DNA from: Massiliimicrobium timonense
GTDB taxonomy: Bacteria > Bacillota_I > Bacilli_A > Erysipelotrichales > Coprobacillaceae
Assembly (NCBI RefSeq): GCF_002160865.1
Contig: NZ_NFLJ01000025.1
Span: 1-44,023 of the forward strand
Length of the DNA: 44,023 bases
Direction of reading: 5' to 3'
Position numbers and translations under genes: made by a program. This document shows, piece by piece, positions 8,864 to 18,137 of this stretch; positions within the stretch are counted from its first letter, which is position 1; every line of letters starts with the position of its first letter. A model generated the notes under the pieces. That model saw only the letters and a list, made by a program, of their open reading frames with translations. It was not told the DNA's origin and searched no databases.

Positions 8864-9847
8864 TTACATAACTCCTAAGACAATCCCAATAATTCCACAA
8901 ATAAACCCTAAAAACCAAAAAGAAATCACAACTTGCTGTTCCGTCCATCCCAGCATTTCAAAATGATGATGAATTGGTGCCATCTTAAATACACGTTTTC
9001 CTCTTGTTTTAAAGGATACAACTTGAATGATAACAGATAGTGTTTCAACTAAGAAAACCCCACCAATTAAAATAAACAATAATTCTTGACGTGTTAAAAC
9101 AGCTAAAGCTGCTAAAAAACCACCAAGCGCTAACGATCCTGTATCACCCATAAATATACGTGCTGGATGATAATTAAAGCACATAAATCCAAGCAATGTT
9201 CCAACGACTGCCATAGCATAAATAGCAATTTCATAATCTTTATTCATAATCGCAAAAATAACAAAAACAGAGATAGCTATCATAGATAGTCCTGTTGCCA
9301 GACCATCCAACCCATCTGTTAAATTTACAGCATTGCTGCCAGCAGTAAACATAAAATACACAAGAATAGGATAAAACCATCCTATATCTACTTCAATATG
9401 TAATAAAGGAATGGAAATAGCAGTATCAAATTGAGGAATAAAGACTTTCGCCAAAATATAAAATGCGATAGCAACCACAGATTGTAAAGCATATTTATAT
9501 AATGGCTTTAAACCATCATTTGTCTTTCTCACAACAATCAAATAATCATCAATAAATCCTACTAGTCCAAATCCTAAAAAAGCAAATGTCAATAAATGAA
9601 TATACGGATTTTTTAATGAAGTCATATTCAAAATATAAACAACAATGATTGCACATAAAATAAAAACAGTTCCCCCCATTGTTGGGGTACCACCTTTGGC
9701 TTTATGTGATTGTAGTCCTTCTTCTCTTTCAACCTGTCCAAACTTCAATTTCTTCAAATAACGGATCGCTTTAGGCATCACTGCCACAACAACAATAAAG
9801 CTCACAAGAAAATTCAAAACAATTTTTAAAAAGACCATATTAAACAT
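8864..9847 (-). CDS. mraY: Phospho-N-acetylmuramoyl-pentapeptide transferase MraY
   Basis: This integral membrane enzyme transfers phospho-MurNAc-pentapeptide to undecaprenyl phosphate, forming lipid I. The 327-aa protein has about ten helices. Motifs are HKAKGGTPTMGG (48-59), FIDDYLIV with D100/D101, NLTDGLDGLA (175-184), FMGDTGSLALGG (232-243) and the MAPIHHHFE loop. The start at 9847 has AAAGGAG with good spacing. It heads this strand's cluster and faces the DUF1846 gene across a 180-bp divergent region. Confidence 0.97.
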   Translation of the reverse strand: MFNMVFLKIVLNFLVSFIVVVAVMPKAIRYLKKLKFGQVEREEGLQSHKAKGGTPTMGGTVFILCAIIVVYILNMTSLKNPYIHLLTFAFLGFGLVGFIDDYLIVVRKTNDGLKPLYKYALQSVVAIAFYILAKVFIPQFDTAISIPLLHIEVDIGWFYPILVYFMFTAGSNAVNLTDGLDGLATGLSMIAISVFVIFAIMNKDYEIAIYAMAVVGTLLGFMCFNYHPARIFMGDTGSLALGGFLAALAVLTRQELLFILIGGVFLVETLSVIIQVVSFKTRGKRVFKMAPIHHHFEMLGWTEQQVVISFWFLGFICGIIGIVLGVM

Positions 9848-9879
9848 AATAAGACTCCTTTACCTCTTTTATCTTTTAC

Positions 9880-9908
9880 AATATACCATATTTTTCATAC
9901 AATAACAA
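9880..9908 (-). promoter_or_regulatory. Promoter of mraY-murD
   Basis: On the minus strand -35 TTGTTA (9903-9908) and -10 TATATT (9880-9885) have a 17-bp spacer. The start point would be near 9873, about 26 nt before the mraY ATG. Confidence 0.6.
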
Positions 9909-10000
9909 CAATCAAAAAGAAGCCATCTTTATTTATAATTATCATTATTTATTGACTTAATATTTTTTTATTATTTTCTTTATCTTCAATCCATTTTCTA

Positions 10001-10006
10001 TATAAT
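10001..10006 (+). promoter_or_regulatory. Possible -10 element of the DUF1846 gene
   Basis: A consensus TATAAT stands 8 bp before the AGGAG ribosome site. No good -35 is seen at 16-18 bp, and the leader would be very short, so this is tentative. It overlaps the upstream in-frame ATG at 10005, which argues against that start. Confidence 0.3.
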
Positions 10007-10028
10007 GTTGTCTAGGAGTGAGAAAAAA

Positions 10029-11495
10029 ATGAAAAAAGCCTTTAGCAATGAATTATATGTAGAACTACAATCAAAACATATCCAAGAAAGAATTGAACAA
10101 TTCGACAACAAGCTTTATTTAGAGTTTGGTGGTAAACTTTTTGACGATACCCATGCTTCACGTGTTTTACCCGGTTTTGAACCCGACAGCAAACTCAAAA
10201 TGTTATTAACTTTAAAAGATAAAGTAGAAGTCATCATCGCTGTTTGTGCAAAAGATTTGGAAAGACATAAAATGAGAAGGGATTTAGGCATTTCTTATGA
10301 TGATGAAGTGATACGATTAATCAATGAATATGAACATGTCGGTTTATATGTTGGAAGTGTAACAATCACACAATATCAACATCAAAACTCAGCTGATACC
10401 TTTAAAACCAAATTAGAAAAACGTGGTATTAAAGTCTTTATGCAATACCCTATTGAAAACTATCCTCATAATGTTGATCATATTATTTCTCCAGAAGGTT
10501 TTGGTAAAAATGATTATATTATCACAACGAAACCTTTGGTCGTGGTGACAGCACCGGGTCCCGGTTCAGGAAAAATGGCAACATGTCTATCACAGTTATA
10601 TCATGAACATTTACATGGTATTCGTGCTGGATATGCAAAATTTGAAACTTTCCCAATCTGGAACTTGCCTTTAAAACATCCCGTGAACTTAGCATACGAA
10701 GCTGCTACAATTGATCTCAATGATGTCAATATGATTGATCCATTCCACCTTGAAAAATATGGTGAAACAACCGTTAACTATAATCGTGATATTGAAATCT
10801 TCCCTGTATTAAATACAATGTTTAAAAAAATCTTTGGTGAATCTCCTTATGCTTCTCCTACTGATATGGGTGTCAACATGGCAGGCTATTCCATCATTGA
10901 TAATGAAGCCGCTAAAGATGCCAGCTGCCGTGAAATTGTTCGTCGTTATTACCACGCTCAAGTAGATTATCTGATGGGAAAAATCAATGATCAGTCATTA
11001 GAAAAAATGCAAATGCTGCTCTCTCAAGCAGGGGTAGATGCAAAAAATCGTAAATGTGCCATTGTAGCTAGAGAAGTAGCACAAACACGTCAGGGTCCTG
11101 TCTGTGCAATCGAATTAAATGATGGACATTTAATCAGTGGAAAGACATCATCATTATTACGTGCATCAAGTGCTGCTATGTTGAATGCATTAAAATATCT
11201 GGCTGGAATTGAACAGGACATTGAATTGATTTCACCAACGATGTTACATTCTATTCTTTCTTTAAAAAATGATTACTTAAATATGAAAACACCTCTTTTG
11301 GATATTGATGAAGTCTTACTGACATTAACAATTGCTTCAGCTCAAGATCAAAATGCAAAAAAATGTCTGGAAGCTCTCCCTTTATTGAAAGATTGTGAAA
11401 TTCATTCAACTGTCATTTTAAGTAATAAAGATACGGAAACATTAAGAAAATTGAATATGAATTTAACTTGTGATCCTAAGCATGCAACAGCTTAG
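10029..11495 (+). CDS. DUF1846 (UPF0371) family protein
   Basis: This is a 488-aa soluble protein of the DUF1846 family, common in anaerobic Bacillota; its biochemical role is unknown to me. The start at 10029 (MKKAFSNELY) follows TAGGAGTGAG. The N-terminal part contains the conserved SRVLPGFEPDSKLKML. A glycine-rich, P-loop-like GPGSGK occurs near residue 175 followed by MATCLSQLYHEH, suggesting nucleotide binding. The C-terminal part includes KTSSLLRASSAAMLNALK. There are no signal or membrane segments. It is transcribed alone, divergent from mraY, and ends in a strong terminator. Confidence 0.85.
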   Translation: MKKAFSNELYVELQSKHIQERIEQFDNKLYLEFGGKLFDDTHASRVLPGFEPDSKLKMLLTLKDKVEVIIAVCAKDLERHKMRRDLGISYDDEVIRLINEYEHVGLYVGSVTITQYQHQNSADTFKTKLEKRGIKVFMQYPIENYPHNVDHIISPEGFGKNDYIITTKPLVVVTAPGPGSGKMATCLSQLYHEHLHGIRAGYAKFETFPIWNLPLKHPVNLAYEAATIDLNDVNMIDPFHLEKYGETTVNYNRDIEIFPVLNTMFKKIFGESPYASPTDMGVNMAGYSIIDNEAAKDASCREIVRRYYHAQVDYLMGKINDQSLEKMQMLLSQAGVDAKNRKCAIVAREVAQTRQGPVCAIELNDGHLISGKTSSLLRASSAAMLNALKYLAGIEQDIELISPTMLHSILSLKNDYLNMKTPLLDIDEVLLTLTIASAQDQNAKKCLEALPLLKDCEIHSTVILSNKDTETLRKLNMNLTCDPKHATA

Positions 11496-11504
11496 GATTT
11501 TTTT
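11473..11504 (+). terminator. Intrinsic terminator after the DUF1846 gene
   Basis: Perfect 9-bp stem ATCCTAAGC/GCTTAGGAT (11473-11481, 11490-11498) with an 8-nt loop, followed by TTTTTTT. The stem overlaps the last codons of the gene. Confidence 0.85.
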
Positions 11505-11507
11505 ATT

Positions 11508-11530
11508 AAAAAAACCTCTATTGAGGTTTT
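11508..11530 (-). terminator. Intrinsic terminator of the DUF3783 unit
   Basis: 8-bp stem AAAACCTC/GAGGTTTT with a 4-nt loop and an unbroken T run on the minus strand. It lies at the stop codon of the DUF3783 gene and back to back with the preceding plus-strand terminator. Confidence 0.75.
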
Positions 11531-11898
11531 TGAGTCATATATGAATATTCTTTTGCGACACTTTGATACAACTGAGAGAATGTATAATTGACATTATGTT
11601 GTGTTAAAACAGCTTTATAAGGAATAAAAGGAATTCCTTTCAAACGAAATAACTGCAATAATAATTCAAGTTGATTATCTTTTTGAAGGGCAAAAAATAC
11701 AAATGGTTCCTGCATCATTGTAAGAATAGATGATTGAGATTGTCTTTGATATCCCTCTAAATGTAGTAAGTATCCCATTGTCTGATGAATATCATGAGGA
11801 TCAATTTCATCTATGGCAATATCCAAATCCTTTCCAATACTTTGTATTTTTGATTTGATGTATTCTGGTAAACGATAAACTAAAATAGTATCTTTCAT
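11518..11898 (-). CDS. DUF3783 family small protein
   Basis: A 126-aa cytosolic protein with no membrane segment. The C-terminal half (LLQLFRLKGIPFIPYKAVLTQHN) matches my recollection of DUF3783 proteins, small proteins of unknown function in Bacillota. The N-terminal half shows no motif I recognise. A ribosome site AAAGGAT precedes the ATG. The LCP gene ends 16 bp upstream on the same strand, so the two are likely one transcript, but a functional link is not shown. Confidence 0.65.
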   Translation of the reverse strand: MKDTILVYRLPEYIKSKIQSIGKDLDIAIDEIDPHDIHQTMGYLLHLEGYQRQSQSSILTMMQEPFVFFALQKDNQLELLLQLFRLKGIPFIPYKAVLTQHNVNYTFSQLYQSVAKEYSYMTQKPQ

Positions 11899-11914
11899 AT
11901 AAAATCCTTTCTTT

Positions 11915-13372
11915 TTATTGTTGTAAATCTCCTAATTCTGTTTCAATTTTTTCATTAGCCATCAACTGATCAATGTAATCACTAGCCTGTTGAATAGATA
12001 ATTCATGAGGAATAATAACGGATGCATTCATACCCAGTGAATAACAAGGCATGGAAGCACTGTCTCCTGTAATTTGATAAGATTGAATATCCCAATCAGG
12101 CATATCTGATAGCTGCATAGAAACTAAAGCATTCATCTCATCACTCAGCATATTTGTTTCTATACTCTGGCTAACAGTATCTAAAACATCTGAAAAAGAA
12201 GTTAAAATAGCTGGTGAACAGACCTTTTTGACAATTGCTGAAATCATACGCTGCTGATTTCTTCCTCTAGCGAAATCTCCATCAATAAATGATTTTCTTT
12301 CTCTTACAAAAGCTAAAGCCTGTTTTGCATTCAAATGATTTTCTCCCTCTTGAATATGATACCCACCAATCTTCGTCGTAAACGCCTCTGATGAATTCAC
12401 CGTAATACCACCTAAAGCATCTACAATATCCATAAAAGACGTAAAGTTCATACGAACATAATAATTAATATCTTGATCAATGATATCGGCCAAAGTATCA
12501 ATACTCTCCTGTAAGCCATACATACCAGTATGCGTAAATTTATCATATTGACCATTACGATGTAGTGGATAATAAATATCACGAGGAATACTAATAAGTA
12601 AAATCTGTTGTGTCACAGGATTAATACCAACCAGCATATTGACATCACTACGTGAAACAGTCGTTAAATCACCATATTCGTCATTTCCACTGACATAAAC
12701 CAAAAAAGGTTTTTGCGTCACATCGACACTTTTTGCATTCACAGCTGCTTCATCACGTTTAACTTGATAAATAACACGTGTTTCTTCATTAAAATGCTCT
12801 TTTTCCTGTTCAACTAGACTTCTAAAAGCTTCATCTAAAATAATTGCATCCACATCTTTTTGATAAAGTTTTGTGACTAACTGATGGAAATCAGAGGAAT
12901 CATCCAAAGATATCTTTCCCACCTCAGCTTCAATTTGATCAACTGTATAATCCATCGTTGATTCATCTACATATGATACATGTGAAAGCAAATGATCTGG
13001 CAATTGATGTTCATTTTTAATAACAGAATCTTTTAAGACAATCACAGAAATAGCACGTGTCTGAAATTGTTCTTCAGCTAATAAATCAACAACCTGTCCT
13101 GTCTTATAAATATAAAACGAACCTACAGCCATCAAACAACTTAATAACAAACTTAAAAATTGTGTCAATAAAGAACGTTTACTTCCTTTTTTCTTATAGA
13201 AAATCAAAAAATATTCTCCAACCATTAAAATAACCAGAACAACTGCTGTGGCTATCAAATACTTCATAGGTACAAATTGAATAAAATACATTGTTGATAG
13301 TAAAACAATGGACATTAAAAACTGAATACTATATACAATACGACGTAAATATTTATTATCTATTTTTTTCAT
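11915..13372 (-). CDS. LytR-CpsA-Psr (LCP) family wall-polymer ligase
   Basis: LCP enzymes transfer teichoic acids or capsules from undecaprenyl pyrophosphate to peptidoglycan outside the cell. The 485-aa protein has three N-terminal membrane helices (about 14-31, 37-58, 68-90), then an extracellular accessory domain (about 105-205) like that in streptococcal CpsA. The LCP catalytic domain spans about 222-395. Pyrophosphate-lipid and metal residues are visible: SRSDV (D243), SIPRD (R264), FVRERKSFIDGDFARGRNQQ (R357, R359, D365, R369, R371). AAGGATG precedes the ATG. Its substrate may be the polymer made by the 29.5-44 kb cluster; that is inference. Confidence 0.92.
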   Translation of the reverse strand: MKKIDNKYLRRIVYSIQFLMSIVLLSTMYFIQFVPMKYLIATAVVLVILMVGEYFLIFYKKKGSKRSLLTQFLSLLLSCLMAVGSFYIYKTGQVVDLLAEEQFQTRAISVIVLKDSVIKNEHQLPDHLLSHVSYVDESTMDYTVDQIEAEVGKISLDDSSDFHQLVTKLYQKDVDAIILDEAFRSLVEQEKEHFNEETRVIYQVKRDEAAVNAKSVDVTQKPFLVYVSGNDEYGDLTTVSRSDVNMLVGINPVTQQILLISIPRDIYYPLHRNGQYDKFTHTGMYGLQESIDTLADIIDQDINYYVRMNFTSFMDIVDALGGITVNSSEAFTTKIGGYHIQEGENHLNAKQALAFVRERKSFIDGDFARGRNQQRMISAIVKKVCSPAILTSFSDVLDTVSQSIETNMLSDEMNALVSMQLSDMPDWDIQSYQITGDSASMPCYSLGMNASVIIPHELSIQQASDYIDQLMANEKIETELGDLQQ

Positions 13373-13502
13373 AACGACACATCCTTTTTGTTAGAGTATC
13401 ATATTTTGACATTTTTCGCAATGAGTTGTATCCATTGACATTTGCATTTATCCAAAAAATCATGTAAAATATTTCCCTATACAAATCCAAAGGGGTGATG
13501 AT

Positions 13503-14681
13503 ATGAACGTGAATACAATCTTAAATTATGTTGATCTACGTGGTGATTTACTCACGACACAATTTCCTTATAATGAAATAGATGCCTTAATTTTCAGTGA
13601 ACTGGCTTATGTCAATTTAGATCAGATTATTGAACCCTTACATCAACCTCCTTTATGGCTGGTCTATCAAAAATATGTCCAAAGGAATCAATCATTATCT
13701 GATCAGGAACTTCAAAAAATTCAGATTCCCAGTCATGAACTTTTTGAAAAAATGGCTTCCGCTCCCCGTTATCAAAACATTCGTATTCTTGATTATGTTA
13801 ATGATGTCAATAAAGAACTTGTCAAACAATTTTCAGCATTGGCTTTATTATTAGAAGACGGACGTATTGTGATTGCCTTTCGAGGAACAGATGATTCATT
13901 AATTGGATGGCATGAAGATTTTTTGATGTTATGTGAAAAAACTGTTCCTGCTCAAGAATCATCAGTGCATTTTGTAGAACATATCGCTAAACTCTCAATA
14001 CCATCTTCACTTCTTGTTGATTTAAAAAATCCTTTTATAGATGCTTCATTATGGCAACGTTTCAAAAAACATTTTCAATATCAAAAACGACGTCCACTCT
14101 GGCTGGTCGGGCATTCCAAAGGAGGAAATCTCGCTATTTACGCTGCTTGTTTTTGTCAGACAAATGCTCAAAAACGCATTTTTCAGGTTGATAACTTTGA
14201 TGGTCCGGGATTCCATGACGAGATTTTAAAATCATCTGCTTATCGTCAAATGTTGCCTTACATTCATAGTTACATTCCTCATTATTCTTTTTTTGGCATT
14301 GTTTTAGGACATGAAGAAAACTATACAGTTGTCAAGAGTCATGAAACAGGAATGATGCAGCATAATGCTTTTTCATGGCAGCTTCAGGCCCATCATTTTG
14401 AAGTCGATGAACTATCATATGAAAGTGTACAGTTTGCAATTAAAGTCATTCTCTTTTTAGAAAAATTAAGTTTAGAAGAAAAACATCAGTTTGTTGAAGC
14501 TATGTTCTCTCTTTTTGATCGTTTAAATATCTATAATTTTTCTGATTTATCACATATTTCCTACAAACATATTATGAGTGCCATCAAAGAAATCACCTTA
14601 TTAAAACCAAAAACACGCAACATGCTTTTAGAAGTCTTACATATGCTTTGGTTAGAAGCCAAAAAAATAAAGAAAGGATAG
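13503..14681 (+). CDS. Mbeg1-like (DUF2974) alpha/beta hydrolase
   Basis: A 392-aa protein of the lipase-like DUF2974/Mbeg1 family found in gut Bacillota and streptococci. The nucleophile elbow GHSKGGNLAIYAA places Ser205 as catalytic serine. FRGTDDSLIGWHEDF at about 127-140 is the conserved oxyanion-side segment, and DNFDGPGFHDE follows at about 230-240. No signal peptide is visible, so a cytosolic or membrane-associated role is likely; the substrate is unknown. Ribosome site AGGGGTG. It is divergent from the LCP gene and convergent with nrdB. Confidence 0.85.
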   Translation: MNVNTILNYVDLRGDLLTTQFPYNEIDALIFSELAYVNLDQIIEPLHQPPLWLVYQKYVQRNQSLSDQELQKIQIPSHELFEKMASAPRYQNIRILDYVNDVNKELVKQFSALALLLEDGRIVIAFRGTDDSLIGWHEDFLMLCEKTVPAQESSVHFVEHIAKLSIPSSLLVDLKNPFIDASLWQRFKKHFQYQKRRPLWLVGHSKGGNLAIYAACFCQTNAQKRIFQVDNFDGPGFHDEILKSSAYRQMLPYIHSYIPHYSFFGIVLGHEENYTVVKSHETGMMQHNAFSWQLQAHHFEVDELSYESVQFAIKVILFLEKLSLEEKHQFVEAMFSLFDRLNIYNFSDLSHISYKHIMSAIKEITLLKPKTRNMLLEVLHMLWLEAKKIKKG

Positions 14682-14695
14682 CTTCCTTTCTTTTC
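14670..14695. terminator. Bidirectional hairpin between the hydrolase gene and nrdB
   Basis: 9-bp stem AAGAAAGGA/TCCTTTCTT (14670-14678, 14684-14692) with a 5-nt loop. An A run precedes it (T run for the minus strand) and a T-rich stretch follows it. It sits in the 14-bp convergent gap. Confidence 0.55.
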
Positions 14696-15736
14696 TTATA
14701 AGTCATCTTCAATGGCCGCTGATTTTGCATAAGCTGTTGATTTTGCTTCAAAAAAATCTGTTTTAATCAGATTCGCCTGACTATATAAACTTACCCATTG
14801 CATTGATTCTGGTTCTTTATCATAACCTTCAAACAAAGGTTCAAAATTTAAAGATGTCGCACGTAAATTTCCCAAGTAATGAATATAATCACTGACCATC
14901 GTCATTGTTAAACCTTCAATACGATCACCCAATACATACTGTGCCCACGCTATTTCTTCTTCTACACCACGAAGAATCATACCACGATAAACCTCTTTTA
15001 ATTCATCTGTAAAAAGCTGTGGTTCTTCTTTCTGGAGTTCTAAAATGATATTTCTAAATAACCAGAGATGTGTATTTTCATCACGATTAATATAACGAAT
15101 TTCCTGTGTTGATCCGGGCATTTTTCCCATACGACCTAAATTATAAAAGAACATAAACCCACTATAAAAATAAATACCTTCTAAAATATAATTCGCCATT
15201 AACGTTTTCATCAGATGAAAAGAATCTGGACTATCAATAAAAGCATTGTACTGTTCACCAATAAACTGATTACGTTTGAGTAAATGCTCATCATATTTCC
15301 ATTGATAAAGAATTTCATCACGCTTTGCTGGGGAGCAAATTGTATCTAACATATAACTATAACTTTGTGAATGAACAGCTTCTTGAAATGCTTGAATCGT
15401 TAAACAGAGATTAATTTCATTTGCTGTTATATATTCACCAATATGTGGTAAGTTGGCTGTTTGTAAAGAATCCAAGAAAACAAGAAAAGATAAAATTTTA
15501 TCATAAGCTGTTCTTTCTTCATCCTTCAACAAACGATAATCTTTTATATCCTGTAAAAGATTAATTTCTTCTGGAATCCAGAAATTATTCATTGCTTGAC
15601 GATACCAGTCATGAACCCACTGATATTTCATATGATTAAAATCATTTAAATTCGTCGTATTCCCATTAATCATACGACGTTTTTGCACATCAATATCTCC
15701 CTTTTCATTAAACAATGCTTTTGTTTTTAATTCCAT
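14696..15736 (-). CDS. nrdB: Ribonucleotide reductase beta subunit, class Ia
   Basis: The R2 subunit holds the dinuclear metal centre and tyrosyl radical used by the alpha subunit to reduce NDPs. The 346-aa sequence keeps all ligands: D89, E119 and H122 (EAVHSQSY), E186 (LEGIYFYSGF), E220 and H223 (RDENTHLWLF). The radical tyrosine is Y126. C-terminal acidic IEDDL is the tail that docks on NrdA. TAAGGAGG overlaps the nrdA stop and places the start 9 bp after it. No nrdI or nrdH is adjacent, which favours class Ia over Ib; metal identity cannot be read from sequence. Confidence 0.94.
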   Translation of the reverse strand: MELKTKALFNEKGDIDVQKRRMINGNTTNLNDFNHMKYQWVHDWYRQAMNNFWIPEEINLLQDIKDYRLLKDEERTAYDKILSFLVFLDSLQTANLPHIGEYITANEINLCLTIQAFQEAVHSQSYSYMLDTICSPAKRDEILYQWKYDEHLLKRNQFIGEQYNAFIDSPDSFHLMKTLMANYILEGIYFYSGFMFFYNLGRMGKMPGSTQEIRYINRDENTHLWLFRNIILELQKEEPQLFTDELKEVYRGMILRGVEEEIAWAQYVLGDRIEGLTMTMVSDYIHYLGNLRATSLNFEPLFEGYDKEPESMQWVSLYSQANLIKTDFFEAKSTAYAKSAAIEDDL

Positions 15737-15745
15737 ATTTCCTCC

Positions 15746-18001
15746 TTATGCACTGCATGATTCACATTCTTCAATCTCTAGAGATTGACTTCTCACATAA
15801 TAAAGCGTCTTAACATGACACTCACTTGCTAAAATATATAAATCCAAAAGTTTTCTAAAAGTAAAATCCTGTGTCATATAAATATTCACAGACTGTGACT
15901 GGTCAATATGACGCTGACGAATACCTGCCGCTTGAACAATCCAGTTTTGGTCCATATAATGAGCATTTTTATAAAGCCAGAACGTTTTTGGATTCAAATC
16001 TGGAGCTACACGACGCATCATGCTACCTTTCTTTTCTTCAATAAAAAATTTCTTCATGATAGGATCAACTGCCGCCGTTGTGCCAGCAATGATAGATGTA
16101 GATGACGTTGGAGCAATTGCCAAACAATATCCATTACGTAACCCATACTGATGAATGTCCTTCTGTAATTTTTGCCACATTGAAGAATGATAATGACGCT
16201 TTTGAAAATAAAGTCCGGTATCATAATCACTCCCTTGAAAATAAGCATAACTTCCCTTTTCTCTAGCCAGTTGACAAGATGCTTCTAATGTGTAGTAATT
16301 GATTTTTTCATATAACTGATCAACAAACTGTAAATGTTGTTCACTTTCAAAGGGAATGCCTTTTAAACTCAATAAATGATGATAACCACTTGTTCCTAAA
16401 CCTATGGCTCGATATTGATGGTTCGTTATTTTGGCATAAGGCAATGGATAATAGTTTAAATCAATGACATTGTCTAAAGCTCTCACTGTTGTTTGAATAA
16501 CATGTTGTAGTTCCTGTTCATCATCTACATTGATTCTTCCTAATGTCAACGAAGCCAGATTACATACCACAAAATCACCTGGTTTTGTCTTTTCAACAAC
16601 AATACTTTCTCCATTGACTTCAACAATTTCTTTCCCTAAAAATGTCATAGCTTTCATATTTTGAGCAATTTCAGTACATAAATTACTACAATAAATCATT
16701 CCTTGATGATGATTAGGATTCATTTCATTGACTTCATCACGATTAAAAGCAAAAGGTGTTCCCGTTTCCACAAGTGAACGAATAATCAACCTCACAACTT
16801 CCTTAACACTCATAACTCTTTTAGAAATACGTGGATCTTGAACACATTCGTCATAACGTTGTTCCCATTCTTGACCATAACTATCTTCAAGGTGATAGCC
16901 CTTCACTTCATAAATTTCATGAGGGCACATCATATACCATGAAGCATCAAGATTTTCCTTAGCCAATTTCCAAAATAAACGTGGAAAACAAACTGCCGGA
17001 AAAATATCATGAGCTTTCATACGATCATCTCCATTATTTGTTCTGATCTGTAAAAATTCTGGTAAATCTTTATGCCAGACATCTAGATAAACAGCGACAG
17101 CTCCTTGTCTGACACCTAACTGATCTACAGCAATCGCTGTATCATTAACAAGCTTCAACCAGCGTACAATTCCTCCAGCAGCTCCCTTATAGCCACGAAT
17201 AGAGCTTCCATTTGCACGGACTTTTCCAAAATATAAGCCCATACCTCCACCATATTTAGAAACTTGAGCAAAATGATCTAAACTTTGATAAATACCTTCC
17301 AAAGAATCTTCCACAACATCAATAAAACATGAACTCATCTGATGGAATGGCTTTCTGGCATTCGCCATTGTTGGTGTTGCCATAGTTATTTTTAAAGTAC
17401 TTAATACATCGTAGAACTGTTTAGCCCATTGCACACGTTTTTTTTCTTTTATAGCAAGATGCATCGCTATGCCCATAAACATTTCCTGAGGTGTTTCTAA
17501 TATCTGATGATGATAATCATGAATCAGATAACGTTTATATAAAAGATCAAGCCCACTATGATTAAAGAATTCATCACGTTCATCATCAATATAGGTCTCT
17601 AATTCTTGAATATCTTGTTTATTGTAATGTTCTAAAATATAAGCTCCATAATATCCTTCTTGAGTCAAATATTTGATTTTATCATAAAAAGTCAAAAGAT
17701 GAAGCTTTTGTATATGACTTTCTACTTGTTGATGAATATCAAAAGCCAAAAATCTTCCCGCAATCATCTCCCATTGAGGTTCTTCGACACTAATCATTTC
17801 ATCACTAACTAAAATAAAGATTTCTATGGCTTCATGAAGCGTCATTGATTCATGATAATAAGCCATCCATTTGTCATAAAGACGTTTGAAATGATCATTA
17901 TCTTGAAAAAAGTCCTGATTCATTTTTTCTAAAGTAGATTGAAATTTTGAATCATGAAAAGTTTGATCAAAAAATTTAATGATTTGTTCATTTGTATTCA
18001 T
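15746..18001 (-). CDS. nrdA: Ribonucleotide reductase alpha subunit, class I
   Basis: This is the catalytic R1 subunit, converting ribonucleoside diphosphates to deoxy forms. Active-site residues are visible: C225 (QMSSCF), N440/C442/E444 (CSNLCTE), C480 (VVCNLASL), radical-path tyrosines Y734/Y735 (TLYYVRSQ) and the C-terminal redox pair C746/C749 (CESCSA). The start at 18001 is chosen over an in-frame GTG at 18010 that abuts AAGGAT. The first ~90 residues align in position with the ATP-cone of E. coli NrdA, but the usual V.KRDG signature is missing. It forms an operon with nrdB. No NrdR box was recognised upstream. Confidence 0.95.
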   Translation of the reverse strand: MNTNEQIIKFFDQTFHDSKFQSTLEKMNQDFFQDNDHFKRLYDKWMAYYHESMTLHEAIEIFILVSDEMISVEEPQWEMIAGRFLAFDIHQQVESHIQKLHLLTFYDKIKYLTQEGYYGAYILEHYNKQDIQELETYIDDERDEFFNHSGLDLLYKRYLIHDYHHQILETPQEMFMGIAMHLAIKEKKRVQWAKQFYDVLSTLKITMATPTMANARKPFHQMSSCFIDVVEDSLEGIYQSLDHFAQVSKYGGGMGLYFGKVRANGSSIRGYKGAAGGIVRWLKLVNDTAIAVDQLGVRQGAVAVYLDVWHKDLPEFLQIRTNNGDDRMKAHDIFPAVCFPRLFWKLAKENLDASWYMMCPHEIYEVKGYHLEDSYGQEWEQRYDECVQDPRISKRVMSVKEVVRLIIRSLVETGTPFAFNRDEVNEMNPNHHQGMIYCSNLCTEIAQNMKAMTFLGKEIVEVNGESIVVEKTKPGDFVVCNLASLTLGRINVDDEQELQHVIQTTVRALDNVIDLNYYPLPYAKITNHQYRAIGLGTSGYHHLLSLKGIPFESEQHLQFVDQLYEKINYYTLEASCQLAREKGSYAYFQGSDYDTGLYFQKRHYHSSMWQKLQKDIHQYGLRNGYCLAIAPTSSTSIIAGTTAAVDPIMKKFFIEEKKGSMMRRVAPDLNPKTFWLYKNAHYMDQNWIVQAAGIRQRHIDQSQSVNIYMTQDFTFRKLLDLYILASECHVKTLYYVRSQSLEIEECESCSA

Positions 18002-18022
18002 TATCTTCACATCCTTGTAGGC

Positions 18023-18031
18023 ATTCTAACA
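18023..18031 (-). promoter_or_regulatory. Extended -10 promoter candidate for nrdAB
   Basis: TGTTAGAAT on the minus strand fits TGnTAnnAT. The start point would be near 18016, just before the AAGGAT ribosome site. No convincing -35 was found. An 11-bp palindrome TGATGACATCA at 18071-18081 lies upstream and could be an operator. Confidence 0.35.
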
Positions 18032-18137
18032 TAGCGAAAAAACTTTTGACTACTGATATGCCCATAAAAATGATGACATCATATGATTAGCTTTTTTTAA
18101 AAATCTATGATAAGATAATGCTCTAATGGAGGTTAAT

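Noticed and set aside
18052-18137. yybP-ykoY manganese riboswitch before the metal exporter
   Set aside because: The stretch is short and lacks the conserved paired loops of that element.
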